A stretch of 64,000 nt of DNA from Streptomyces sp. WMMC940 (GCF_027460265.1 NZ_JAPZBC010000001.1:6271001-6335000); one strand, 5' to 3'; counted from the first letter of the stretch, positions 35,313 to 44,083 are shown. Notes: a model not told the origin generated them from the sequence alone. Numbers and translations: made by a program.

Positions 35313-36107
35313 ATGACCACTGCCCACAGCGACACCCCCGTCTGCCGCCGGCTCGTCGGCCGCACCGCCGTCATCACCGGCGCCGGCAGCGGCATCGGCC
35401 TGGCCGCCGCGCGCCGTCTCGCCTCCGAAGGAGCCCACGTCGTCTGCGGCGACATCGACGAGACCGCGGGCAAGACCGCCGCCGAGGAGGTAGGCGGGAC
35501 CTTCGTGAAGGTGGACGTGACCGACGCCGAACAGGTCGAGGCGCTGTTCCGGACCGCCTTCGACACCTACGGCAGCGTCGACATCGCCTTCAACAACGCC
35601 GGCATCTCGCCACCCGACGACGACTCCATCCTGGAGACGGGACTGGACGCCTGGAAGCGGGTCCAGGAGGTCAATCTGACCTCCGTGTACCTGTGCTGCA
35701 AGGCGGCCATCCCCTATATGCAGCGCCAGGGCCGGGGCTCCATCATCAACACCGCGTCGTTCGTGGCCCGGATGGGCGCGGCGACCTCCCAGATCTCGTA
35801 CACCGCGAGCAAGGGCGGGGTCCTCGCCATGTCCCGCGAGCTGGGCGTGCAGTTCGCCCGCGAGGGCATCAGGGTCAACGCCCTGTGCCCGGGACCGGTC
35901 AACACCCCGCTGCTGCAGGAGCTGTTCGCCAAGGACCCGGAGCGGGCGGCGCGCCGGCTGGTGCACATCCCCGTCGGCCGGTTCGCCGACGCGGAGGAGA
36001 TCGCCGCGGCCGTGGCGTTCCTCGCCAGCGACGACTCCTCCTTCGTCAACGCCACCGACTTCCTCGTCGACGGCGGCATCTCGGGCGCGTACGTCACCCC
36101 TGTGTAG
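35313..36107 (+). CDS. Short-chain dehydrogenase/reductase (SDR)
   Basis: 264 residues from ATG 35313, 6 bases after the ALDH stop. NAD-binding TGAGSGIG at 22-29, NNAG at about 93-96, catalytic Ser in NTASFVARMG, and YTASK. CPGPVNTPLL and the C-terminal NATDFLVDGGISGAYVT are classical. An Asp after the second strand (CGDIDE) predicts NAD rather than NADP. With GlnA4-like and ALDH it may oxidise the alcohol of the gamma-glutamylated substrate before ALDH acts. Confidence 0.92.
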   Translation: MTTAHSDTPVCRRLVGRTAVITGAGSGIGLAAARRLASEGAHVVCGDIDETAGKTAAEEVGGTFVKVDVTDAEQVEALFRTAFDTYGSVDIAFNNAGISPPDDDSILETGLDAWKRVQEVNLTSVYLCCKAAIPYMQRQGRGSIINTASFVARMGAATSQISYTASKGGVLAMSRELGVQFAREGIRVNALCPGPVNTPLLQELFAKDPERAARRLVHIPVGRFADAEEIAAAVAFLASDDSSFVNATDFLVDGGISGAYVTPV

Positions 36108-36138
36108 GGGCGTGCCCGACCCCTCATAGGGTGGCCGG

Positions 36139-37098
36139 ATGAGCATGACGACCCCTCCCCCCACGCCTGGCGGCCTGGGGGGACCCCCGGGCTGGTACCC
36201 GGACCCCGGCACGCCGACCCACGAACGCTGGTGGGACGGCCGTGCCTGGACCGGGCACACCCGCACCGCCGGCGCCCCGCAGCCGCCGGCCGCCGCACCG
36301 GCCGTCACCGCGCCCGTGCCGCTCGCCGGCGCGGCCGGGCACGGCGGCATCGGCAAGGGGGCGATCGTCGCGCTCGTCACCGCCGGCGCGGTCCTCGTGG
36401 CCGCGATCGCCACCGGCGTCGTCCTCCTCGGCGAGGACGACGAACGAACGGCCCCGCAGTCCGCGCCGGCCGCCCCCTCGGCGCAGCCCTCCGCGACGGG
36501 GAACGTCCCGGAGCCGGGCCCGTCGGCCGCCGGCGACCCGGACGTCCTCGTCGACCAGCTCAACGGCATCTCCCTGCCGCTGCTCGACGGCTGGCAGAAG
36601 TCGAGCTCCGGCGTCGATCCGGTGCCGACCATGGTGACCGCCGGCTCCTACAAGTGCCCCGGTGACTCCGCCGAGTTCTGCCGCCACGGCACGGTGTCCT
36701 CCCGCACTGCCACGGTCACCAACGTGAAGTCGCCCGAGAAACTGGCCGGCCAGGACGTCGGCATCGCCGCGGACTGGGCGTACGACAACGACCGCGTCGG
36801 CAACCGTATCCACGGTGGCATCAAGGGGCACGAGTTGGTGAAGTCCGCTCCCGTCACGGTCGCCGGGCGCACCGGCCACGTGGTGCGCTGGCGGGTGACG
36901 ACGGGCGCCGGCCCGGGCGGCTACGTCCAGTCCCTCGTCTTCCCCTCCGCCGTCGGCTCCGAATCGCTGATCATCGTCCGCTTCGCCTTCGACGCGGGGC
37001 CCTACGCCCCGCCACTCGCCGACATGGACCGGATCATCAAGGGCATCCGGCCGCTGACGGACGTCAGCGGGGGAGTCGGCTCCACGGTCGAGCCGTGA
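36139..37098 (+). CDS. DUF2510-containing membrane protein
   Basis: 319 residues from ATG 36139. N-terminal DUF2510 (PPGWYPDPGTPTHERWWDG), a Trp-rich mini-domain found at the cytoplasmic end of many actinobacterial membrane proteins, then a Pro/Ala linker, one transmembrane helix (about 74-98, AIVALVTAGAVLVAAIATGVVLL) and an extracytoplasmic domain with two cysteines (KCPGDSAEFC). The extracellular part is unknown to me. Confidence 0.85.
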   Translation: MSMTTPPPTPGGLGGPPGWYPDPGTPTHERWWDGRAWTGHTRTAGAPQPPAAAPAVTAPVPLAGAAGHGGIGKGAIVALVTAGAVLVAAIATGVVLLGEDDERTAPQSAPAAPSAQPSATGNVPEPGPSAAGDPDVLVDQLNGISLPLLDGWQKSSSGVDPVPTMVTAGSYKCPGDSAEFCRHGTVSSRTATVTNVKSPEKLAGQDVGIAADWAYDNDRVGNRIHGGIKGHELVKSAPVTVAGRTGHVVRWRVTTGAGPGGYVQSLVFPSAVGSESLIIVRFAFDAGPYAPPLADMDRIIKGIRPLTDVSGGVGSTVEP

Positions 37099-37100
37099 AC

Positions 37101-37154
37101 GCCGGGCCCCCGGGCACCGCCGGGCCCCCGGGCACCGCCGGGCCCCCGGGCACC
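37101..37154. repeat. Three tandem copies of an 18-bp unit
   Basis: GCCGGGCCCCCGGGCACC repeated exactly three times (37101-37118, 37119-37136, 37137-37154), followed by a partial copy. Each unit contains the palindrome GGGCCCCCGGGC-like core, so the array can fold and may act as a bidirectional terminator between convergent genes. Copy number is likely to vary among strains. Confidence 0.85.
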
Positions 37155-37209
37155 GCCGGGTCGCGGCCGTCCGGGTCATCGAGGCACCCGGGCCCTTCCG
37201 CCCGACGAC

Positions 37210-38412
37210 TCAGAGGAACGTACGGCCCTCGCCCCGGTACGTCGGCACGGTGGCCGTCACCCGCTCCCCCTCGACCAGGTGCAGCGAGGCGAAGCGCTCG
37301 CACAGCTCCCCGGCCTTCGCGTGCCGGAACCACACCTTGTCGCCGATGAGGAGATCGTCCGCCGGCGGGCCCAGCAGCGGCGTCTGCACCTCGCCCGCCC
37401 CCTCCATCGGGTCGTAGCGGAGCCCTTCCGGCAGGTACGGCACCGGCAGCCGGTCCCGCCCGGCGGCGCCCGAAGCCGGGTAGCCGCCGCCGAGCACCGT
37501 CACCACGCCGACGCCCGGGCGGCGCACGACGGGCTGCGCGAACAACGCCGCGGGCCGCCCGCTGAACGACGTGTAGTCGTCGAAGAGCCTCGGCAGGTAC
37601 AGGCCGGAGCCCGCGGCGATCTCCGTGACCGCGTCCTCCGCCGCCGTGTGCTGCACACTGCCGGTGCCGCCGCCGTTCACGAACTCCAGGTCCGGGGCCA
37701 CCGAGCGCACCGCACGCACCACGTCCGCCCGCCGCCGCGCCAGCTCGCGCCGGGCCGCGGACTGCATCAGCCTGACCATCCGCGAGCGCAGCGGACTGCC
37801 CGCGACCGCGTCACCGACTCCCGCGACGTGACCCTCGTACGCCATCAGCCCCACCAGCCGGAACCCGGGGCGGGCGACGATCGCGCGGGCCAGCTCGGCC
37901 AGGTCCTCGGGGGCGCGCAGCGGCGAGCGCCGCGCACCGAAACGGATCCGGCCGCCCAGCAGACGCAGAGAGGTGTCCAGTTCCAGACAGATCCGGATCT
38001 CCTCGGTGCCGCCGTCCCGGGCGCGGTCGACCAGGTCCAGCTGCGCGGGGTCGTCGACCATGACCGTCACGACGCCCGCGAGCTTGGCGTCACCGGCCAG
38101 TTCGGCGAAACCGGCGCGGTCGGCGGACGGGTAGGCGAGGAGCACGTCGCCGAAACCCGCCCGGGCCAGCCAGATCGACTCCTCCAGCGTGTAGGACATG
38201 ATCCCCGAGAAGCCGTCCTTCGCCAGCACCCGCTCGAGCAGCGCCCGGCACCGCACGGACTTGCTGGCCACCCGGACCGGCTTCCCGCCCGCGCGCCCGA
38301 CCAGATCCGCCGCGTTGGCGTCGAACGCCTCCAGGTCCACGATGGCGAGGGGCGCGTCGAGGTGGGCGGTGGCCCGGTCGTACCGGGTCCTGAGAGCGGC
38401 ACGGGGAGTCAT
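37210..38412 (-). CDS. PLP-dependent amino acid deaminase/aldolase of the alanine racemase fold
   Basis: 400 residues from ATG 38412; no strong ribosome-binding site. Fold-type III PLP barrel: APLAIVDLEAFDANAADLVGRAGGKPVRVASKSVRC, with the PLP-lysine in VASKSVRC (about residue 51, motif shown in pieces elsewhere), LMAYEGHVAG and NGGGTGS as phosphate loop, and a C-terminal D-serine dehydratase-like part (DKVWFRHAKAGELCERF with metal-binding His and Cys). Related to D-threonine aldolase and D-serine dehydratase. Substrate unknown. Confidence 0.85.
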   Translation of the reverse strand: MTPRAALRTRYDRATAHLDAPLAIVDLEAFDANAADLVGRAGGKPVRVASKSVRCRALLERVLAKDGFSGIMSYTLEESIWLARAGFGDVLLAYPSADRAGFAELAGDAKLAGVVTVMVDDPAQLDLVDRARDGGTEEIRICLELDTSLRLLGGRIRFGARRSPLRAPEDLAELARAIVARPGFRLVGLMAYEGHVAGVGDAVAGSPLRSRMVRLMQSAARRELARRRADVVRAVRSVAPDLEFVNGGGTGSVQHTAAEDAVTEIAAGSGLYLPRLFDDYTSFSGRPAALFAQPVVRRPGVGVVTVLGGGYPASGAAGRDRLPVPYLPEGLRYDPMEGAGEVQTPLLGPPADDLLIGDKVWFRHAKAGELCERFASLHLVEGERVTATVPTYRGEGRTFL

Positions 38413-38597
38413 GCGCAGAGCTTGCCAGACGGGTCTACCCGAGGGTAGGGGGACGTTCTGCGCAGATCCCCCGGGTGCCGCTGTCCCCATTCCCTTCCGG
38501 CGTGCGCCAGCCCGTAGAGTGAGGGGCGCGGCGACGAACGGGCCTGCCCCGAAAGGCGATCCGGCGGCGGTACGAGCACCAGGAAACGGGGGGGCGG

Positions 38598-40358
38598 ATG
38601 AGCACCGAGGCGCAGCGCCCGCGTGTCCCCGCCCGCCCGTCCCGCGCCCCGCAGGTCCCGGCCCCCGCACCCGCCGAGACGACCATCCGGCTTCGTCCGG
38701 TCAAGGACTCCGTCCCGGACCCCCGCGCCGGCTCCGTCCCGCCGGCACCCCGCCCGCGCACCGCGCCCGCTGACGCCCCCTCAGCCCCCGCGCCCCGATC
38801 CCGCACGACCGCCACCACGGGCCACGCCGTCTCGATGTCCCCGGCCCGCGCTGCGAACGATCCGGCCCGCGCCGCGAACGATCCGGGCCGGGCCGGGGGC
38901 GAACCGGACGGGTCCGGAACGGGCTCGACCAGCTCGACCAGTTCGACCGGCTCAACCGGTCCCTCCGGTCCGACCGGCCCGGCTCCCGGGTCGGCGTCGC
39001 CCCGCCCGCCGCAGCCGTCGGCACCTCGGATCACGGGGAACGGCCCGAGCGCTCCGGCGCCCCGCGGGGCGGTCCCGGGCGCTTCCGCGGGCCGTCCCGC
39101 CCGGCCGTCCGTGCCCCCGTCTCCCGCCGGCCGCCAGGACGCTGCCGCGCCCCGTGCCGTGGAGGAGATACCTCCGCGCCCCCTCGCGCCGCCGCATGCC
39201 GGTGGTGCGCCCGGGACGTCCCCGGTACCCTCCGCCGGGCCCCTCGCGGCCGAGACGACCCCGGTACCCTCCGCCGGGCCCCTCGCGGCCGAGACGACCC
39301 CGGCGCCCTCCGCCCGGCCCCTCGCGCCCTCTGCGCCGCGGACGCCCCCGGCCCCGGCAGGAGTCCCGGCACCCGTGACGGCCACCGGACCCGGAGGGCC
39401 GCCGGCAGCCGCAGCTCCTTCCGCGCCGCCGTCTACCGCCCCGTACACCTCCCCGCCGTCACCCGCCCCGGCGGTCGGCGGGGCGGCGGGTGCCCCGGGC
39501 AGCCCCTGGCCGTGGAGTTCGCCCGGTGGTCCTCCGGGGCCCAGCGCGAGCCCCGTCCCCGAGACGCCCACCGAGATCACCACCCGGCTGCGGCCCGTCC
39601 GGGACCGGCACCCCGCCAGGACCGTGGGTGCCGTCGTCTGCCTCGTACTCGGGCTCGGGCTGATCGGCGGTGCGGTCACCGGAAGCTGGCTCGTGGACGA
39701 CTCGGCCGCGTCGCCCGCCTCCCAGCCCCTCTACACCGACGCCCGTACGCTCTGGCACAGCGTCCCCGTCGACTCGCTCTTCCCGCGCACGATCAAGGGC
39801 GACGGCGCGGGGCCCGGCGGCGCCGACCGCGTGTGGACCCGGATCGCGGTCGCGCCCGACGGCCCGTGCACCGGCGCGTTCGACCCGTTGCTGCTCAAGG
39901 CGCTCCAGCCGGTCGGCTGCCTGCGCGTCCTCCGCGCCACCTACACCGACGCCACCGCCTCCAGCGTCACGACCGTCGGCATGGTCGTCACCGAGGCGGA
40001 CCGGGACGGCATGGCGGCCCTGCGCAAGCGGTTCTCCGAGGAGGGGCTGGACGAGCGCACCGATCTGCTGCCCCGCGCATACGCGGTCCCCGGCACCGTC
40101 GCCGCGGGCTTCGGCGACCGCCAGCGGGCCAGCTGGACCGTCGTCGTGCTCACCGACGCGCCCGTCGTCGTCTTCGCCGTCTCCGGGTTCGCCGACGGCC
40201 GCCCCGTCGCCGACCCCATGCCCGCCGCCGAGGCCACGGTCCCCGGCGACGCGTCCGCCCCCGCCCAGGCCGGCCTCGGCCACGAGGCCAAGGGAATCGC
40301 GGACCGCATCGAGCGCGCCCTGCGCGAGTCCGCCACCCCACCGGAGCGCCCCGAATGA
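38598..40358 (+). CDS. Proline-rich membrane protein upstream of mycosin
   Basis: 586 residues from ATG 38598. The first 340 residues are Pro/Ala/Ser/Thr-rich and disordered, with twin short segments ETTIRLRPVKD and EITTRLRPVRD flanking the disordered part; then one transmembrane helix (about 345-367, TVGAVVCLVLGLGLIGGAVTGSW) and an extracellular domain of about 215 residues. Its stop overlaps the mycosin start as ATGA, so the two are coupled. A 39-bp tandem duplication lies in the disordered part. Function unknown; probably tied to the protease. Confidence 0.82.
   Translation: MSTEAQRPRVPARPSRAPQVPAPAPAETTIRLRPVKDSVPDPRAGSVPPAPRPRTAPADAPSAPAPRSRTTATTGHAVSMSPARAANDPARAANDPGRAGGEPDGSGTGSTSSTSSTGSTGPSGPTGPAPGSASPRPPQPSAPRITGNGPSAPAPRGAVPGASAGRPARPSVPPSPAGRQDAAAPRAVEEIPPRPLAPPHAGGAPGTSPVPSAGPLAAETTPVPSAGPLAAETTPAPSARPLAPSAPRTPPAPAGVPAPVTATGPGGPPAAAAPSAPPSTAPYTSPPSPAPAVGGAAGAPGSPWPWSSPGGPPGPSASPVPETPTEITTRLRPVRDRHPARTVGAVVCLVLGLGLIGGAVTGSWLVDDSAASPASQPLYTDARTLWHSVPVDSLFPRTIKGDGAGPGGADRVWTRIAVAPDGPCTGAFDPLLLKALQPVGCLRVLRATYTDATASSVTTVGMVVTEADRDGMAALRKRFSEEGLDERTDLLPRAYAVPGTVAAGFGDRQRASWTVVVLTDAPVVVFAVSGFADGRPVADPMPAAEATVPGDASAPAQAGLGHEAKGIADRIERALRESATPPERPE
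39224..39301 (+). repeat. In-frame 39-bp tandem duplication
   Basis: Two adjacent, nearly identical 39-base units at 39224 and 39263 encode the 13-residue unit VPSAGPLAAETTP twice, followed by a diverged third. The reading frame is kept. It expands the disordered linker of the membrane protein. Confidence 0.85.
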
Positions 40359-41548
40359 CGGCAGCACGCCTCCGCACCCGCGCCACGACCCGACGGCTCC
40401 TGGGGACGGTGGCCACGGCCGTCGCGTTCTCGCTCGTCTCCGCCGCGCCCGCGCAGGCCGACGGGATCCGGGTCCGGCAGTGGGCCCTGGACGCCCTGCA
40501 CACCGAGGACGCCTGGCGGACGACCAAGGGCGCGGGCATCACCGTCGCGGTGCTCGACACCGGGGTCGACGACAGCCATCCGGACCTGGAGGGCAGCGTC
40601 CTTCCCACGAAGGACCTCATCGGGTTCGGGGCGAAGCGGGGCGACCGCGCCTGGGCCCGGCACGGCACCGCGATGGCCGGGATCATCGCCGGGCACGGCC
40701 ACGGTCCCGGCCGCGAGGACGGAGTGCTCGGAATCGCCCCCGAGGCCAGGATCCTGCCCGTGCGGGTGATCCTGGAAGGTGCCGACCCCGCCCGCAGCAA
40801 GGCGCGCAACACCCGTGGCACGGCCCTCGCCCGGGGAATCCGCTGGGCAGCCGACAACGGCGCCGACGTCATCAACCTCTCCCTCGGCGACGACAGCGAG
40901 TCCGCCCACCCCGACGCCGGTGAGGACGCCGCCGTGCAGTACGCCCTCGCCAAGGGCGCGGTCGTCGTCGCCTCGGCGGGCAACGGGGGCGAGAAGGGCG
41001 ACCACATCTCGTACCCCGCCGCGTACCCCGGGGTCATCGCCGTCGCCGCCGTCGACCGCTTCGGCACCCACGCCTCCTTCTCCACCCGGCGCTGGTACGC
41101 CACGGTCAGCGCCCCGGGCGTCGACGTCGTCATCGCCGATCCCGACCGCAAGTACTACGAGGGCTGGGGCACCAGCGCGGCGTCCGCCTTCGTCTCCGGC
41201 GCGGTCGCGCTCGTCCGTGCCGCGCACCCCCGCCTCACTCCCGCCCAGATCAAGCGTCTCCTCGCCGACACCGCCAGGGGCGGCCCGAAGAACGGGCGCG
41301 ACGACTCCAAGGGGTACGGCATCGTCGACCCGGCGGCCGCGATCGAGAAGGGCGGCGGGCAGGTACCCGGTGGCACCGACCCGAAGACCGCGTCCGTCCA
41401 GGGCCACCGCAAGCAGTACTTCGGCACGGGACCGGACGGCTCCTCGGCCGAGCCGGGCGGCGGCTGGCTGGCCCCGGTCACCGGTGGCCTCGGCGCGCTG
41501 CTGCTGGCCGCGGCGGTCGTGCTGTGGCGCGGCGGTCGCCGCGCCTGA
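40355..41548 (+). CDS. Mycosin-type subtilisin protease (type VII secretion-associated)
   Basis: Membrane-anchored serine protease, 397 residues from ATG 40355. Signal peptide ending near PAQADG (about 30). Catalytic Asp in AVLDTGVDDSHPD, His in RHGTAMAGIIAG, Ser in WGTSAASAFVSGAVAL, with NLSLGDD and SAGNGG as oxyanion region. A C-terminal transmembrane helix (GLGALLLAAAVVLWRGG) followed by Arg residues anchors it facing out. Mycosins process ESX substrates; no ecc or esx genes lie in this window. Confidence 0.93.
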   Translation: MTAARLRTRATTRRLLGTVATAVAFSLVSAAPAQADGIRVRQWALDALHTEDAWRTTKGAGITVAVLDTGVDDSHPDLEGSVLPTKDLIGFGAKRGDRAWARHGTAMAGIIAGHGHGPGREDGVLGIAPEARILPVRVILEGADPARSKARNTRGTALARGIRWAADNGADVINLSLGDDSESAHPDAGEDAAVQYALAKGAVVVASAGNGGEKGDHISYPAAYPGVIAVAAVDRFGTHASFSTRRWYATVSAPGVDVVIADPDRKYYEGWGTSAASAFVSGAVALVRAAHPRLTPAQIKRLLADTARGGPKNGRDDSKGYGIVDPAAAIEKGGGQVPGGTDPKTASVQGHRKQYFGTGPDGSSAEPGGGWLAPVTGGLGALLLAAAVVLWRGGRRA

Positions 41549-41618
41549 ACCCTGCCGGTACGCGCGGTGCGCCTCCCCGCCGTCCGGGGTACCACCGCCG
41601 ACGAACTAGGCTCGTCGC

Positions 41619-42356
41619 GTGGCGCTCAAGAACCTCCCCGACTCCGGCTTCTCCGACGACGACGGCACCGCCGATCCGGCCCTGGAGGCGGCGCTCGCCG
41701 CGTGGGCCCGGGACCGGACGGCCGAGGGGCCCGTGCTGGAGGCGCTCAAGGGCGCCCGGCTCCTCGTCCCCGTCGTCGCCGTGCTCGGGGAGGTCGAGGA
41801 GGACGAGTCGGGGCTGAGGCGCGAGAAGACCAGCGACATGGCGGTCCCCACGCTGACGGCGGGGAACCGCCGCGCCCTGCCCGCCTTCACGTCGACCGCC
41901 GCGCTCTCCCTGTGGGACCCGCAGGCCAGGCCCGTCGCCGTGCCCCTGCACCAGGCCCTCCAGGCGGCCGCCCACGAGAAGGCCGACACCGTGGTCCTGG
42001 ACCTCGCCGGTCCGGTGCCGTACGAGCTGACCGGCCGTGCGCTGCTCGCCCTGGCCGAGGGGCGTACCAGCACCGACCCGCTGGCCGACCCGGCCGTCGC
42101 CCGGGCGGTACGGGCCGTGGTGGCGGCCGAGCCGGCGGTGCTGCGCGCCCATCTCGGCCCCGGCAACGCCGACGGCACGCTCGCGCTCGTCCTCGACGAC
42201 GGGGCCGGCGCGTCCCCTTCCGAGGCCGCACAGCGCGTCGCCCGCGCCCTGGCCGCCGACGAGACGCTCAGGGCCCGGCTGGTGCGCGGACTCGACCTCG
42301 CGCTGCTGCCCGCGTCGGCGGTGCCGCCGGGAGCGCCCCTGTACGTGAGGGCCTGA
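41619..42356 (+). CDS. SseB-family protein
   Basis: 245 residues from GTG 41619. Contains the SseB N-terminal domain (LVPVVAVLGE ... TLTAGNRRALPAFTSTAALSLWDP). SseB-like proteins are often near type VII secretion genes in Streptomyces, and in enterobacteria the name refers to a serine sensitivity gene. Cytoplasmic, no signal. Here it follows the mycosin gene and precedes DUF1844. Function unknown. Confidence 0.85.
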   Translation: MALKNLPDSGFSDDDGTADPALEAALAAWARDRTAEGPVLEALKGARLLVPVVAVLGEVEEDESGLRREKTSDMAVPTLTAGNRRALPAFTSTAALSLWDPQARPVAVPLHQALQAAAHEKADTVVLDLAGPVPYELTGRALLALAEGRTSTDPLADPAVARAVRAVVAAEPAVLRAHLGPGNADGTLALVLDDGAGASPSEAAQRVARALAADETLRARLVRGLDLALLPASAVPPGAPLYVRA

Positions 42357-42379
42357 GGGCACCGCCTATCGTGTGCTCC

Positions 42380-42760
42380 ATGAGTGACGCGACCCCCACC
42401 CCCGAGCCGCCCGCGGGCGAGCAGGCTCCCGACTTCGCCGCCATGACCCGCGACATCGCGGAGGTCCCCGCGGTCGAGGTGATCGTCACGGTCGCGGTGA
42501 ACCTGATGAGCGCCGCCGCGGTGAAGCTGGGACTCACCGAGGACGGCGACGAGCACAAGGACCTGGACGAGGCCCGGAAGCTGGTCCACGCGCTGGCCGG
42601 CCTCCTCGACGCGGGCGCCACGGAGATCAGCTCCTTCCACGCGGCACCGCTGCGGGACGGGCTGAAGTCCCTCCAGCTGGCCTTCCGTGAGGCATCGATC
42701 GTCCCGGACGAGCCGGGCCGGGGCCCGGGCGAGAAATACACCGGGCCGGTCCACGGCTAG
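42380..42760 (+). CDS. DUF1844 protein
   Basis: 126 residues from ATG 42380. DUF1844 signature: [19 protein letters not shown] and [19 protein letters not shown]. The family commonly lies just upstream of infC in actinomycetes, as here. Small helical cytosolic protein without known role. The stop is followed by the long infC leader. Confidence 0.88.
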   Translation: MSDATPTPEPPAGEQAPDFAAMTRDIAEVPAVEVIVTVAVNLMSAAAVKLGLTEDGDEHKDLDEARKLVHALAGLLDAGATEISSFHAAPLRDGLKSLQLAFREASIVPDEPGRGPGEKYTGPVHG

Positions 42761-43161
42761 CCGGCCCCGCCGGCCCGGCGGCGCGTCCGCCGCCCCGCGC
42801 GCCCGTGGTCCGCGCGGCCTGGCCGTCCTCCGGTTCGCCCCTTCGGGCCGGAGCTGCTAACCTTGAGCAACGACCGGTCGGACACGTGTGTGCCCGACCC
42901 ACAAGTGGAGGCTCCGATCTCCCACCTGGCCACCCTCGCGGGCGGCGGGTCACCGGTCAGACGGCGCCCATCGTTCCGTACGGACGATGGAGCCGTCCGA
43001 AGCAGCGCCCCGCGGCTGACGCGGCGGTGTTCCGGTATCCGAGGAGCCCCGCCTGTGTCCCGTCGGGGCGTTTTTGTTGCACCGGCGCGGTTGGTCCGTA
43101 CAGAAACAGACGTTGCGTGGCTGTCCGCCAGACCGCCGCGTGGTGCTACCGAGGAGGATCC
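42761..43161 (+). promoter_or_regulatory. Promoter region and structured leader of infC-rpmI-rplT
   Basis: About 400 bases without a gene. Elements seen: a possible -10 TAACCT (42858-42863); a long stem in which CCATCGT (42968-42974) pairs with ACGATGG (42984-42990) and the outer ACGGC (42961-42965) pairs with GCCGT (42992-42996); and a U-tract terminator hairpin at 43046-43075. This is the classic layout of an attenuated ribosomal-protein operon leader, though I cannot name an Rfam family. Confidence 0.65.
43046..43075 (+). terminator. Attenuator-like intrinsic terminator in the infC leader
   Basis: GCCCCG (43046-43051), a 12-base loop, CGGGGC (43064-43069), then G and TTTTT. A five-T tract is rare in this genome. 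It lies about 90 bases upstream of infC and must be read through for expression, so it is probably regulated. The same right arm can also pair with CGCCCCG at 43006-43012. Confidence 0.75.
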
Positions 43162-43785
43162 ATCAGCGCCGAGCCCCGCATCAACGACCGGATTCGCGTT
43201 CCCGAGGTGCGACTTGTCGGTCCCAGCGGCGAGCAGGTCGGGATTGTTCCGCTTGCCAAGGCCCTGGAGCTTGCGCAGGAGTACGACCTCGACCTCGTCG
43301 AGGTGGCGGCGAACGCCCGTCCGCCGGTCTGCAAGCTCATGGACTACGGGAAGTTCAAGTACGAGTCGGCCATGAAGGCCCGTGAGGCGCGCAAGAACCA
43401 GGCGCACACGGTCATCAAGGAGATGAAGCTCCGGCCGAAGATCGACCCGCACGACTACGACACCAAGAAGGGTCACGTCGTCCGGTTCCTCAAGCAGGGC
43501 GACAAGGTCAAGATCACGATCATGTTCCGTGGTCGCGAGCAGTCCCGGCCGGAGCTCGGCTACCGGCTGCTGCAGCGACTGGCGGAGGACGTCCAGGACC
43601 TCGGTTTCGTGGAGTCGAACCCGAAGCAGGACGGCCGCAACATGATCATGGTTCTCGGTCCGCACAAGAAGAAGACCGAGGCGATGGCCGAGGCCCGTGA
43701 GGCGCAGGCCGCCCGCAAGGCGGAGCGCCAGGGGGACCGGTCCGCCCAGACCGCGGCCACTCCCGAAGAGCCCGCCGAGGCCTGA
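43162..43785 (+). CDS. infC: Translation initiation factor IF-3, apparent ATC start
   Basis: Binds 30S subunits and checks the start codon. 207 residues from ATC 43162 ([16 protein letters not shown]), preceded by GAGGAGGA with 3-4 bases spacing. No ATG or GTG lies suitably upstream: the codon where I remember ATG in other Streptomyces annotations is GCG here. IF3-N (about 5-75) and IF3-C (about 80-165, [23 protein letters not shown]) are complete, with an acidic Ala-rich tail. Non-AUG starts of infC permit autoregulation by IF3 in other bacteria. Confidence 0.93.
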   Translation: MSAEPRINDRIRVPEVRLVGPSGEQVGIVPLAKALELAQEYDLDLVEVAANARPPVCKLMDYGKFKYESAMKAREARKNQAHTVIKEMKLRPKIDPHDYDTKKGHVVRFLKQGDKVKITIMFRGREQSRPELGYRLLQRLAEDVQDLGFVESNPKQDGRNMIMVLGPHKKKTEAMAEAREAQAARKAERQGDRSAQTAATPEEPAEA

Positions 43786-43825
43786 TTCCGGGGCGCCTGT
43801 CCCGGACATCAACCGATACATCTGA

Positions 43826-43863
43826 CGCTTTCGCCTGCCGGTTTACGACCGGCGACGAAAGCG
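43826..43863 (+). promoter_or_regulatory. Stem-loop between infC and rpmI
   Basis: CGCTTTCG (43826-43833) pairs with CGAAAGCG (43856-43863), and CCGGT (43838-43842) pairs with ACCGG (43848-43852). It ends about 10 bases before the rpmI ribosome-binding site, so it could be an L20 or processing site. Function inferred. Confidence 0.5.
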
Positions 43864-43888
43864 CCACTGACGAGGAGAGAACGGCGCG

Positions 43889-44083
43889 ATGCCGAAGAAC
43901 AAGACGCACAGCGGTGCCAAGAAGCGCTTCAAGATCACCGGCTCCGGCAAGGTGCTCCGTGAGCGCGCCGGCAAGCGCCACCTGCTCGAGCGCAAGTCGT
44001 CCAAGCTGACGCGTCGCCTCACCGGCAACGCCGAGATGGCCCCGGGTGACGCCGCCAAGATCAAGAAGATGCTGGGCATCTGA
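43889..44083 (+). CDS. rpmI: 50S ribosomal protein L35
   Basis: 64 residues, highly basic: [21 protein letters not shown] and [16 protein letters not shown] are family signatures. ATG 43889 with GAGGAGAGAAC upstream. Middle gene of the infC-rpmI-rplT operon. Confidence 0.98.
   Translation: MPKNKTHSGAKKRFKITGSGKVLRERAGKRHLLERKSSKLTRRLTGNAEMAPGDAAKIKKMLGI

Noticed and set aside
38598..42760. A full type VII secretion (ESX) cluster around the mycosin.
   Set aside because: No EccB, EccC, EccD, EccE or WXG100 genes were found in the window; only the mycosin, SseB and proline-rich genes are supported.
42805..43161. Upstream in-frame extension of infC from a GTG at 42805.
   Set aside because: It would translate through the hairpins and the U-tract terminator of the leader and adds residues absent from IF3.
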